A stretch of 64,000 bases of DNA from Ovis canadensis (lineage: Eukaryota > Chordata > Mammalia > Artiodactyla > Bovidae): NCBI RefSeq assembly GCF_042477335.2, contig NC_091250.1, forward strand, positions 59,589,384 to 59,653,383, written 5' to 3'. The notes beneath the pieces are model-generated. The model was not told where the DNA came from. It made no database searches and saw only the letters and a program-made list of their open reading frames with translations. Below, piece after piece: positions 1 through 10,850 of this stretch; within the stretch, counting starts at the first letter, position 1, and each line of letters begins with the position of its first letter. A program made the position numbers and the translations under genes.

Positions 1-2123
1 TTTCATGCATAGATGGCCACAATAAAGGACAGAAATGGTATGTACCTAACAGAAGCAGATGATACTAAGAAGAGGTGGCAAGAATACACAGAAGAACTAT
101 TCAAAAAAAAGATCTTCATGACCTAGATGATCACGATGATGTGATCACTCATCTACAGCCAGACATCCTGGAATGCAAAGTCAAGTGGGCCTTAGGAAGC
201 ATCATTATGAACAAAGCTAGTGGAGGTGATGGAATTCTAGTTGAGCTCTTTCAAATCCAAAAAGATGATGCTGTGAAAGTGCTCCACTCAACATAGTAGC
301 AAATTTGGAAAACTCGGCAATGGCCACAGGACTGGAAAAGGTCAGTTTTCATTCCAATCCTAAAAAAAAGGCAATGCCAAAGAATGCTTGAACTACCACA
401 CAATTGCATTCATCTCACACACTAGTAAAGTAATGCTCAAAATTCTCCAAGGCAGGCTTCAACAGTACGTGAACTGTGAACTTCCAGATGTTCAAGCTGG
501 ATTTAGAAAAGTCAGAGGAACTAAAGATCAAATTGCCAACATCCATTGGTTCATCTAAAAAGCAAGAGAATTCCAGAAAAACATCTAATTCTGCTTTATT
601 CAGTTCAGTTGCTCAGTTGTGTCTGACTCTTTGCAACCCCATGAATCGCAGCATGCCAGGCCTCCCAGTCCACCACCAACTCTCAGAGTTCACTCAGACT
701 CACGTCCATCGAGTCAGTGATGCCATCCAGCCATCTCATCCTCTGTCGTCCCCTTCTCCTCCTGCCCCCACGCTGAAGAATTGATGCTTTTGAACTGTGG
801 TGTTGGAGAAGACTCTTGAGAGTCCCTTGGACTGCAAGGAGATCCAACCAGTCCATTCTGAAGGAGATCAGCCCTGGAATTTCTTTGGAAGGAATGATGC
901 TAAAGCTGAAACTCCAGTACTTTGGCCACCTCATGCAAAGAGTTCACTCATTGGAAAAGACTCTGCTTTATTAACTATGCCAAAACCACTAGATCATTCA
1001 GGTACTACCTAAATCAAATCCTTTAGGACTATACAGTGGAAGTGACAAATAGATTCAAGGGATTGACTGTGTGGATCACAACAAAGTGTGGAAAATTCTT
1101 CAAGAGATGGGAATACCAGACCACCTGACCTGCCTCCTGATAAATATGTATGCAGGTCGGGAAGCAACAGTTGGAACTGGACATGGAATAACAGACTGGT
1201 TCCAAATCGGGAAAGGAGCACATCAAGGCTGTATATTGTCACCCTGTTATTTAACTTCTATGCAGAGTACATCGTGAGAAACACTGGACTGGATAAAGCA
1301 CAAGCTGGAATCAAGATTGCCAGGAGAAATATCAATAACCTCAGATATGCAGATGACACCACCCTTATGGCAGAAAGTGAAGACTAACTAAAAAGCCTCT
1401 TGATGAAAGTGAAAGAAGAGAGTGAAAAAGTTGGCTTAAAACTCAATGTTCTTAAAACTAAGATCATGGCATCTGGTCCCATCACTTCATGGGAAATAGA
1501 TGGGGAAACAATGGAAACAGTGACAGACTTTATTTTTGGGGGCTCCAAAATCACTGCAGATGATGACTGCAGCCAACAAATTAAAAGACACTTGCTACTT
1601 GGAAGAAAAGTTATGACCAACCTAGATAGCTTATTAAAAAGCACAGACATTAATTCACCAACAAAGGTCCCTCTAGTCAAAGCTATGGTTTTCCAGTAGT
1701 CTTGTGTGGATGTGAGAGTTGGACTGTAAAGAAAGCTGAGCTCAGAAGAATGATGCTTTTGAACTGTGGTGTTGGAGAAGACTCTTGAGAGTCCCTTGGA
1801 CTGCAAAGAGATCCAACCAGTCCATCCTAAAGGAAATCAGTCCTGATTATTCATTGGAAGGACTGATGCTGAAGCTGAAACTCCAATACTTTGGCCACCT
1901 GTTGCAAAGAACTGACTCATTGGAAAAGACCCGGATGCTGGGAAAGATTGAAGGCATGAGGAGAAGAGGATGACAGAGGATGAGATGGTTGAATGGCATC
2001 ACTGACTCAATGGACATGAATTTGAGTAAACTCTGGGTGTTGGTGATGGGCAGGGAGACCTGACGTGCTGCAGTCCATGGGGTCGCAAAGAGTTGGATAC
2101 AACTGAGCAACTGAACTGAGCTG
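1..2123 (+). mobile_element. BovB LINE copy 1 (3' portion, interrupted and rearranged)
   Basis: This is ruminant BovB (RTE clade) reverse-transcriptase sequence entering from the left edge. Recognisable protein blocks include the catalytic YADD (LRYADDTTLMAES, from about 1342), then the C-terminal region and the typical CAACTGAACTGA 3' end. It is non-functional: the frame is broken several times (for example the stop at 297 and after SED at 1385), a second BovB is inserted at 601-961, and a 75-bp out-of-order BovB block sits at 988-1062. A TA repeat follows the 3' end. BovB spread into ruminants by horizontal transfer, according to established work. Confidence 0.9.
601..961 (-). mobile_element. 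BovB 3' fragment with 5' inversion, inserted in BovB copy 1
   Basis: On the minus strand, 770-601 reads as the BovB 3' end in normal order, while 961-771 reads as the adjoining upstream BovB segment in reverse orientation. The 11-bp sequence TCTGCTTTATT flanks the whole on both sides (590-600 and 962-972), and the host BovB resumes after the second copy. A short element segment is missing at the internal junction. This is the pattern expected from twin priming during target-primed reverse transcription. Confidence 0.8.
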
Positions 2124-2180
<57 letters not shown>

Positions 2181-2203
2181 TATATGTACACACACACATA
2201 TAT
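2124..2203. repeat. TA/CA microsatellite at BovB 3' end
   Basis: A run of about 22 TA units is followed by mixed CA and TA repeats, directly after the BovB 3' end. Confidence 0.95.
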
Positions 2204-4204
2204 GAAGTGTCCTTTGACATCAGATTTCATCACTGTTTCCCAATTTTTTAAAGGCATTAAGATAAGTATGTTCATCATACTGGGTAATTTTACATAAATT
2301 AGACTAAGAAATGTCATATCAACCCCACAGCATGGGCTTTGTCTTCCCATTTTCCTTGAGGAAACTGAGGCTGAAAACATCAAGAAGTAAATTTGCTGGG
2401 ATCACACAGCTATGGTAGACAGTTATTTCATGGTCAGATTGTCCTAATTATTTTTGTCAATTTCTTCACAATTCAATGCTGACTCCATATGCAAACTAGC
2501 CAGAAGGAACAATTTTAAGGAGTTATCTCAATAATAAAAAGGTAGAGTGATTTAAAAGCTTTGTTTTCTGCATTGGGGCATGGAGGTGAATTGTAAAGTG
2601 ATATCAGAGCTTTGAGGAAATTAGTGATATCTTTCAAAAAATGCCAATAATAGAGAACTAACTCCAGTGTTATTAACGGAGTTGGCACTTTTTACTCTCA
2701 CAGTAAGTCTATCATTTTGCTGGGGCCTTAGCCTCTTGTGCTGGAAATGAGTTAATGTCGTCAAACTATGACAAGCTATTTTTATTTCTTACCCAGATCA
2801 GCCATAGTTTAGCAATGCATTTCAAAGTATGGCTGATGGAAGCTCCACCTGAAACCTGTTCTCCCAGTAAAGTATCTTCATCCCATTCATCGTTTCAAGA
2901 AAAGAAATCTTATTGCATGGCAGTCTTTTCATCTGCTTTGGTTTCAGCTAGAGATAAACTGTGCTTGCTGCAAACTAATTAATATCAGTCACCTGGAAAG
3001 TAGAAACTGGGAGACAACAGGCTTCTCTTTCTTGATAAACAGATTGTTGGGTAAGGGATGCCCATGGTTGTGACAATTCATTTGGCCATAGAAATAGCAG
3101 AAATGAGACTTTTGGGGTAGATATTGGAAGGTACGAGCAAATCTCCCCTGCTTCTGCCGTTTTTGCTCAGGTGGAGTTTTTGTGCTGTTTCAAGCTTCCG
3201 TAAGAAGTCCTTTGGATCAGCAGAAATCTCTGTGCCCTTAGAGAAATTCCCCTTAAACTATAACCAGTTGGTGAAAATAATGACCAACTCCTAGGAAACC
3301 TCATTTTGTGCCCCAGTCATCAGCAGGCTCCTTGCCTTGACCCAGGTTCCCACTTGGGTAAAGAGCCATAAGGTTGGCCTGGGTGATGTGTTATCCAAGA
3401 AATCTGAAATTAGACCATGCAGCTAGGAAAGAGAACCAAAGTATGTTTAGAAGCAAGAAGCAGCAGGCAGATTCCCCAGAACGAGCCTGGGCATGGTGGG
3501 GAGGGGAGTCAAAAAGCTCTGAGGAAAGACAGCCCATGTTTCTCAAGCACTGGGTACAACGAGCTCTTTACAACTGCCCTCAAATGAAGAAGTCACAGTC
3601 TCTCATAGGAGACTCTCATTTTAGGGGGCGTTTCTTGGAATGAGCCAAGAGAGGGGAAATGCTACTATATGAGTATTCCTTGCACCTAATTTCTCATAGA
3701 AGTTTTGAGGGATCATTTTCCCAAATCAAGAATCATAAATTGTCCTTCTTATAGGAGCTAGAAAAGTATGATCATTCAGAAATGATTCCGAGCCAGGGTA
3801 TTTGTGGATTCATTTAGCAAAAGCTGAAAATTCTGTCAATGTTCATTCATCTAACCAGTCAGCCAGCCAACATCCTCACAAACTCAGAGGGCAAAACAAA
3901 GGTAGACTAACACATTAGGATATGATATTCTGGTTGCTGTGATAGGTGTATACACAGAAGACAAAATCGAACAAGTCAGTTCTACAAATCTCAGGCACAA
4001 AGTGGGGAGAGAGAGGTCTGGAAGATTTTTCTGGAGAAGGCAACCCCTGAACGAAGTCAATGAAAGATGGCAAGTATTCATAGGCAGACATATTAAGGAA
4101 ACCCTGACTGTTCTCCACTCCAGGAGAGATCTGGGGAAAGAGAGAATTTTACTGCTTCTCTTTCTTGTACTGCCAGTTCCACATATCAAGGTCAATTCTG
4201 GTAA
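2204..4204. other. Intergenic, no gene recognised
   Basis: Open frames here are short and unlike any family I know. MIR-like wording (GAGGAAACTGAGGC near 2357, then CACACAGCTATG near 2405) suggests an old SINE at about 2280-2420. Nothing else is recognised. Confidence 0.6.
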
Positions 4205-4289
4205 TAAGTTTGGCAAAAACCAACCCAATACTATAAAGCAATTATCCTTCGATTAAAAATAAATAAAAATTTTTTTAAAAAGAAAAAAA
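4205..4289 (+). mobile_element. Ruminant L1 3' end
   Basis: It reads AAAACCAACCCAATACTATA then AAGCAATTATCCTTCGATTA and an A-rich tail, the typical end of ruminant L1. Only the last 85 bp or so are present. Confidence 0.75.
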
Positions 4290-7200
4290 GATCCCATGGA
4301 ACTGTCACTGTCCATTCTCCCTGATGAGTAATGAATTTGGTCCCATAGATCTTCGGATGTTTCTGAATTATTCACTCATCACATTGTATGCATTCACTAG
4401 ACTGCAAATTCCTTGAGGACAGGGCTTCTCATTAACTGGTTTTTGCTACTCTGGTGATGACAATGTTGTCTGGAACATAGCAGATGTGTTTCTAAATTTA
4501 ATCAAGTACTCTATATGTCTCCACACTTGACTGGGATTTTCTTAAGTGTAGGAAATACATGATTCATCCCTTCTAGTTCTACCTCAAAGTAAATATTAAG
4601 TAAATATTTTATGAATGTCTTTAAATAAGTGAGGAAGAAAGTTCTTAGGTATTGAGAATATAAGTGAGTATTACAACTTCTCCTAGGGACTCACTCAAAC
4701 TTCAGCGTGATAGTGAAGGCAAGGATATGCTCACTGTATGGGCTTCTTCTGCCCAGTGTTATTGTCCTTCCTGCATTCCTCCAGTGAGGGAGGTCTTGGG
4801 TGTTCTGATTGCTCTCACTTTTGCTCTGACACAACCACCTATATCATCTTGAAATGATCTGAGCAACAGTGAGTTAGAACTGGTAATGGCCATAGTTTTT
4901 CATCTTTCCCAAGAGTACTTTCAGTTTCATTAAAATGTATGTGAATCACTAAGTGTTAAATTTCCAGTATGATTGACCAGCCATAGAAGAAATATTTTGG
5001 AGAAAGGAAACTGCCATGTACCACTCAACTCTTACTATGGGTGCAGTAGTCTAATCCGTAATAAGATTAATTCTGCCTCACTGGCTGGTTAGTCAATATC
5101 CCTGTTGTCCTTATGGACTCAAGTTTGTTCTGTGTGGATTTATTCTTGGCAATGTATTGCTGGTTCCCATTCTGATATTGTATGGTGCTCAGCAACTTGT
5201 GATGTCACTGAGATAACAATGACAGCCTACATTCTAACCATTGTGTGACAGGAAGCCAAAGACTTACCCTCTATGACCCCGAGTGTTCTTGACTGTGACC
5301 CCTAAGACCCTTCTCCTGTTGTTAATTCTATAATTCTTTGAATTTTATTTATCTTCTCAGAGACCATGAAGTCAGTGGATATGGTATTTCTCATCATCGT
5401 ATTTGTAAGTTTCCTTTGGAAGGGGAAGGAGTGTCCTTGGAGGGGTATAAGAATTACCACGGATCCTGAGTAACTTGTTACTCATGGTGATTCATTAAGC
5501 TGCAGAGGGCTTCTCAGCCCATCCCAGCATCTTAAACAATCCATCCAAATCCAACCTTTGGCCTAACCATGTAGAGGGTTGGAAAATTCACAGCCACAGA
5601 AAGCTCTGTGAAGGAATAGCATCTGTATATTTTGGGGGCAATGGGGAGACATGAAGAAAAGACAAATCCAATGGAGGAGCAGTATCTTCTACCATCCAGG
5701 TTTACTCTTGAATTTAAATATTCACGGATTGTGTACAATGGTCCTCAATACAGAGAGGCCACCCTCAAGGAAAACTATGCCCTCCAAGCAGATACACAAA
5801 CCACATTCTAGCCACATTCTCTCCAAGAGGGAACACACACACACAACTGTATTTGCTCTATTAAGTCCAACCTTCTCTCAACAATTTCTTTCTTACTTGG
5901 CCCATGGAATGAATCACAAAGAGGTTATTTTCTGAGGAAATTGGTAGAAAAACCCTAGTGCAGACAGTTGTCATTTCGATTGCAGCCTGACTTCCACTTA
6001 CTGAATATCACATCGAGTGGTGGTTCAGGGGTTGCAAAGGAGAGCTCAGCAAAAGAAGAAAAAATAAGCCCACAAAGTTTTTCAAGGTACCTACTGCACA
6101 GTTATCAGGTCATAGATCTAAATGTCAGTGCTATACGCCTGATTTGCACATTTCAAACCGATTTGGTAATTTTTTTTTTCATTTTTATCTGCACGCATGA
6201 AGTGCTTTAGAATACTGGAACAATTTAGAATCATATTTAGTTTGCAACAGTTCAATTAACTTAAGTGCTGAAACATTCTCCCCAGCTGGTAACTAGTTTA
6301 ATTGGTTACTATTACAAGAAATAATTTCTTCAGTGCTGGGGCTTCCCAATGTCCTTTCTGGAGAGGGCATGGCCATGCACAGGTATGTGGAAATGGGAAG
6401 GTTAGGAGTCTGGCAAAAATCTCTGACTTAACAAAGAAGAAACATCAGAATCCATTATATTATTTAAAACAAACAAACAAAGACTCCCTAGGTATGGGTT
6501 TCTAACTTCTGCTGTGATTTTATGACTTCTTGTTCCCTTGGAATAACTTTATAACCACTTAATAAGCAAGATGAGGCTGTGGATCAAGGGTCGAAGACTT
6601 TTAAAGATATTGCATAAATGCACTTAACCATGAGCCAAAGTGATAAATAGGAAACCAAGATGAATGTCAGGAACGCTGTGAAGAATGATTAGCTGGGACA
6701 GTTGGAGCAGCTGCTAAGGCAACTCCAAACACCTGGAAAGAAGGATTTCCTTCTGGCTTATAGCAAGGCTGAATTGTTCTAATTGCATTTGCATTAAAAG
6801 GCATCACTGCAAATTGCAGAAAAGGATACGGTACAGTGGGAAAACATCATGTAAGTTTTCAAAAGGCACAATATAATACTGCATCTTACTTGGGAGACAT
6901 GGAAAGGTAGTTAAGAGAAAAAGAAATGGATAGGAATAGCTACATACCAACCACAGGAGGCAGGTCACTACTGAGGAGGGAAGGAGAAGAAAAGAGACTG
7001 GTATGTGATTTGTTTTCAGGGCAATCTTTAGCATAGTGGGTAAATGTTAGGATCCCATAAACTCTGGAAGTGAATACATGAGGGTGTATTTGATTATTTT
7101 ATGCACTTACCTGTCTGTGTGATATGTTTTCTGATTAAAACTTAAAAGCATTTTAAAAAGTCTGTGACAATATCCATTATGCAGTCATTGTTAAACCAGT

Positions 7201-7336
7201 CATTGCTGCAATGTTTTCTCCCACCATGGAGACCAAAAGCCTTAGACTACTTTTTAAGGATCATAGAATACCAAAACCCAAAGTCCATGATAAACTACCT
7301 CTCCTAACCTCTTTATAATTTTTCTTGTTTTCTTTT
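4290..7336. other. Intergenic, old repeat scraps
   Basis: An L2-like piece is visible at about 4371-4500 (CTGCAAATTCCTTGAGGACAGG). A lone exon-like signal at 5361-5404 is discussed as a finding. Other open frames up to 94 codons show no recognisable product. Confidence 0.6.
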
Positions 7337-7380
7337 TCTTTCTTTTTTTTTTATAGAAGTATACTTGCTTTACAATATGG

Positions 7381-8260
7381 TATTGTCACCCTGCTTATTT
7401 AACTTAAATGCAGCGTACATCATGAGAAACGCCGGACTGGATGAAGCACAAGCTGGAATCAAGATTGCCGGGAGAAATATCAATAACCTCAGATATGCAG
7501 ATGATAACACACTTATGGCAAAAAGCGAAGAACTAAAGAGCCTCTTGATGAAAGTGAAAGTGGAGAGTGAAAAAGTGGGCTTAAAACTCAATGTTCAGAA
7601 AACTAAGATCATGGCATTTGGTTCCATCACTTCATGGCAAATAGATGGGAAAACAGTGACAGATTTTATTTTGGGGGGCTTCAAAATCACTGCAGATGGT
7701 GATTGCAGCCATGAAATTAAAAGACACTTGCTCCTTGGAAGAAAAGTTATGACCAACCTAGACAGCATATTAAAAAGCAGAGACATTACTTTGCCAACAA
7801 ATATCCATCTAGTCAAAGCTATGGTTTTTCTAGTAGTCATGTATAGATGTGAAAGTTGGAGTATAAAGAAAACTGAGCCCCTAAGAATTGATGCTTTTGA
7901 ACTGTGGTGTTGGAGAAGACTCTTGAGCGTCCCTTGGACAGCAAGGAGATCCAACCAGTCTATCCTAAAGGAAATCAGTCCTGAATATTCATTGGCAGGA
8001 CTGATGCTGAAGCTCCAATACTTTGGCCACCTCATGCGAAGAGTTGACTCACTGGAAAAGACCCTGATGCTGGGAGGGATTGGGGGCAAGAGGAAATGGG
8101 GACCACACAGGATGAGATGGCTGGATGGCATCACCAACTCGATGGACATGAGTTTGAGTAAACTCTGGAAGTTGGTAATGGACAGGGAGGTCTGGGGTGC
8201 TGCAGTCCATGGAGTCATAAAGAGTCAGACATGACTGAGTAACTGAACTTAACTGAACTG
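7381..8260 (+). mobile_element. BovB LINE copy 2, with a 289-codon open frame
   Basis: This is a 5'-truncated BovB starting in the reverse-transcriptase domain (TATTGTCACCCTGCTTATTT). One frame stays open to a stop just before 8235 and includes [13 protein letters not shown] (catalytic YADD intact), the [18 protein letters not shown] stretch and the [16 protein letters not shown] region. The 5' domains, including the endonuclease, are missing, so it cannot move by itself. It ends with CTGAACTTAACTGAACTG. It is the best preserved of the BovB copies in this window. Confidence 0.9.
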
Positions 8261-8544
8261 CTACACAGCAAAGTGATTCATATATATATATATATATATA
8301 TTCATATATATATACATATATTCCTTTCCATTATGGTTAATCATAGGATTTGAGTACAGTTCTCTGTGCAGTACAGTAGGACCTTGCTGCTTATCCATTC
8401 CATACATAAAAGCTTTTTTCTGCTAATCCCAACATCCCACTCCATCCCTTCCTCAACCTCTACCCATCTTGGCAACTGTTACTGGCTTATTTTCTGTGAC
8501 TTGAGCCTGTTTCTCTTTTGTAGATAGGTTCATTTGTGTCATAG

Positions 8545-8724
8545 TTTGAAAGTCTCTCAGCCATCTCTAACTCTTTGTGACCCCATGGGCTATAGAGTTG
8601 ATGGAATTTTCCAGGCCAGAATACTGGAGTGGGCAGCCCTTCCCTTCTCCAGTGGATCTTCCCAACCCAGAGATCTCCTGTATTGTAGGCAGATTCTTTA
8701 CCAGCTGAGCCACAAGGGAAGCCC
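8545..8724 (-). mobile_element. Bov-tA SINE in L1
   Basis: The minus strand gives GGGCTTCCCTTGTGGCTCAG, the tRNA-derived head of Bov-tA with A/B-box-like promoter sequence, followed by the BovB-derived tail. L1 sequence resumes on both sides. Confidence 0.88.
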
Positions 8725-8840
8725 AGATTCCACATATAAGGGGTATCATTTAGTATTTGTCTTTCTCTTTCTGACTTGCTTCACTTAGTATGAAAATCTC
8801 TAGCTGCAGCCATGTTGCCTCAAATGGCATCTTTTGCTTT

Positions 8841-8896
8841 TTTTTGCTCTCTTTGTAATTTTAACTGACCTCACTGAGCTTGGCTACATGGATTAG
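8841..8896. repeat. 56-bp segment duplicated at 11539-11594 (copy A)
   Basis: The segment runs from TTTTTGCTCTCTTTGTAATT through ACCTCACTGAGCTTGG to ATGGATTAG. It matches copy B at 53 of 56 positions, all differences being transitions. It starts right at the outer edge of the L1 remnant. Confidence 0.85.
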
Positions 8897-9502
8897 AAAT
8901 GTAGCCCAAATATTGCCGTGTTAGAAAGTGAACCCTCTTTCTTCTGCTATTGATTCCAGCTATATGGACACTACCCCCAAAAGGCCAGCCATAAACTTGA
9001 ATTATGAGTATCTAGTGACTGATTTCCACAGTAATCCTAAGACCTAACTATAGAAAGGTTAGCACTGGAGAGAGAAATTCATACAAAAACACATGAGAAA
9101 TTTTAAGAGGGTCTTCTGTCATGAACAGCTGATATTCAAGATAACAATGACCATACCCACAGGAAAAGGAGAGCATTCAGTTGAAAGGTGGTTAGTGATT
9201 GTACTTGTAGCTTGTCACATAGCTTTTAAAATAATGTTTTAAAACTTTTAAATAGTGTTGGGAAAACCATAAAGACCTATAAAATATTGATTATTTTTAT
9301 TATCAAATATCTAAGTGGTAATGGTGTACCAACTTCAAAGCAGGGAGGAGGTCTACTTTTTAAAAAAGTTGACTGTCAGTCCTTTTAAATCAAATTGTTT
9401 CCCATGGGATCACAGCCCTTTGCCATTCGTGCCCATTAAGTATTAGAATCTCTGGCCTCCACCTCATAGACGTTAGTTATGTAGCAATATACTTTCTAGA
9501 AA
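8897..9502. other. Intergenic, nothing recognised
   Basis: AT-rich sequence between the L1 stack and a CA/TA repeat. No coding sequence or repeat family was recognised. Confidence 0.6.
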
Positions 9503-9600
9503 ACACACACACACGTGACACACAACATATACATATATACACACAGATACATATACACAGGTATATACATACACACATATGCATATGTATACATATACAG
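9503..9600. repeat. Mixed CA/TA microsatellite
   Basis: Interrupted ACAC, ATAC and TATG units over about 100 bp. Confidence 0.9.
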
Positions 9601-9761
9601 GTGACCTTTGGGCAACACGGATTTGAACTGCTAGAGTCTACTTATACCATACTTGGATTTTTAAATATGATGTAATGTGAAATCACATATATGGAGGGCT
9701 GACTGTAAAGTTATTCCCAGATTTTGAGTGTACAGGTTATAGGCGTTCCTAACCCATGTTG
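9601..9761. mobile_element. Possible DNA-transposon remnant (Tigger/MER type)
   Basis: The left end (GGGCAACACGGATTTGAACTG) and the right end (TAACCCATGTTGTTC) look like decayed terminal inverted repeats of an internally deleted element, with a GGAGGGCTGACTGTA block inside. Family assignment is from memory and weak. Confidence 0.35.
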
Positions 9762-10778
9762 TTCTGAAAGAGATAGGAATACCAGACCATCTGTCCTGCC
9801 TCTTGAGAAATCTGTATGCAGGTCAGGAAGCAACAGTTAGAACTGGACATGGAACAACAGACTGGTTCCAAATAGGAAGAGGAGTACGTCAAGGCTGTAT
9901 ATTCTCACCCTGCTTATTTAACTTCTATGCAGAGTACATCATGAGAAACGCTGGACTGGAAGAAACACAAGGTGGAATCAAGATTGCCGGGAGAAATATG
10001 AATACCCTCAGATAAGCAGATGACACCACTCTTATGGCAGAAAGTGAAGAGGAACTAAAAAGCCTCATGATGAAAGTGAAAGACGAGAGTGAAAAAGTTG
10101 GCTTAAAGCTCAACATTCAGAAAACGAAGATCATGGCATCTGGTCCCATCACTTCATGGGAAATAGATAGGGAAACAGTGGAAACAGTGTCAGACTTAGG
10201 CTCCAAAATCACTGAAGATGGTGACTGCAGCCATGAAATTAAAAGATGCTTACTCCTTGGAAGAAAAGTTATGACCAACCTAGACAGCAAATTCAAAAGC
10301 AGAGACATTACTTTGCCGACTAAGGTCCGTCTAGTCAAGGCTATGGTTTTTCTTGTGGTCATGTACGGATGTGAGAGTTGGACTGTGAAGAAGGCTGAGC
10401 GCTGAAGAATTGATCCTTTTGAACTGTGGTGTTGAAGAAGACTCTTGAGAGTCCCTTGGACTGCAAGGAGATCCAACCAGTCCATTCTGGAGGAGATCAG
10501 CCCTGGGATTTCTTTGGAAGGAATGATGCTAAAGCTGAAACTCCAGTACTTTGGCCACCTTATGCGAAGAGTTGACTCACTGGAAAAGACTCTGATGCTG
10601 GGAGGGATTGGGGGCAGGAGGAGAAGGAGATGACAGAGGATGAGATGGCTGGATGGCATCACAGACTCGATGGACATGAGTCTGAGTGAACTCCGGGAGT
10701 TGGTGATGGACAGGGAGGCCTGGTGTGCTGCAGTTCACGGGGTCGCAAAGAGTCGGACATGACTGAGCGACTGTACTG
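9762..10778 (+). mobile_element. BovB LINE copy 3 with 11-bp target duplication
   Basis: This 1017-bp, 5'-truncated BovB is bounded by AACCCATGTTG at 9751-9761 and 10779-10789. It covers the reverse-transcriptase region to the 3' end (ACTGAGCGACTGTACTG). The catalytic tyrosine codon of YADD is changed to TAA (10013-10015) and further frame breaks follow (for example the TGA after KKAER near 10403), so the copy is dead. Confidence 0.92.
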
Positions 10779-10797
10779 AACCCATGTTGATCAACAA

Positions 10798-10850
10798 TCA
10801 ACTGTACATATACACATGTACACATGTATGTGTAAACACACACACATACT
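10798..10850. repeat. TG/CA-rich microsatellite
   Basis: Alternating GTACATATACACATG and CACACACACA units just after BovB copy 3. Confidence 0.8.

Larger units (their letters stand above)
7337..8838 (-). mobile_element. L1 3' end, host of nested BovB and Bov-tA
   Basis: Read on the minus strand, the pieces 8838-8725, 8544-8261 and 7380-7337 line up as one L1 3' region: the C-terminal ORF2/3' UTR wording (AGTGAAGCAAGTCAGAAAGA near 8785-8766), then the AGGTCCTACTGTACTG block and a T-rich (plus) tail. A Bov-tA (8545-8724) and BovB copy 2 (7381-8260) interrupt it, so the L1 is the oldest of the three. Confidence 0.75.

Noticed and set aside
1-2383. Many plus- and minus-strand open frames in the first 2.4 kb as possible genes
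   Set aside because: All fall in BovB sequence or its antisense, or in the TA/CA repeat (Tyr-Ile runs).
7595-8218. Minus-strand open frame of 207 codons
   Set aside because: Antisense shadow of the BovB reverse-transcriptase frame.
10117-10677. Minus-strand open frame of 186 codons
   Set aside because: Antisense shadow of BovB copy 3.
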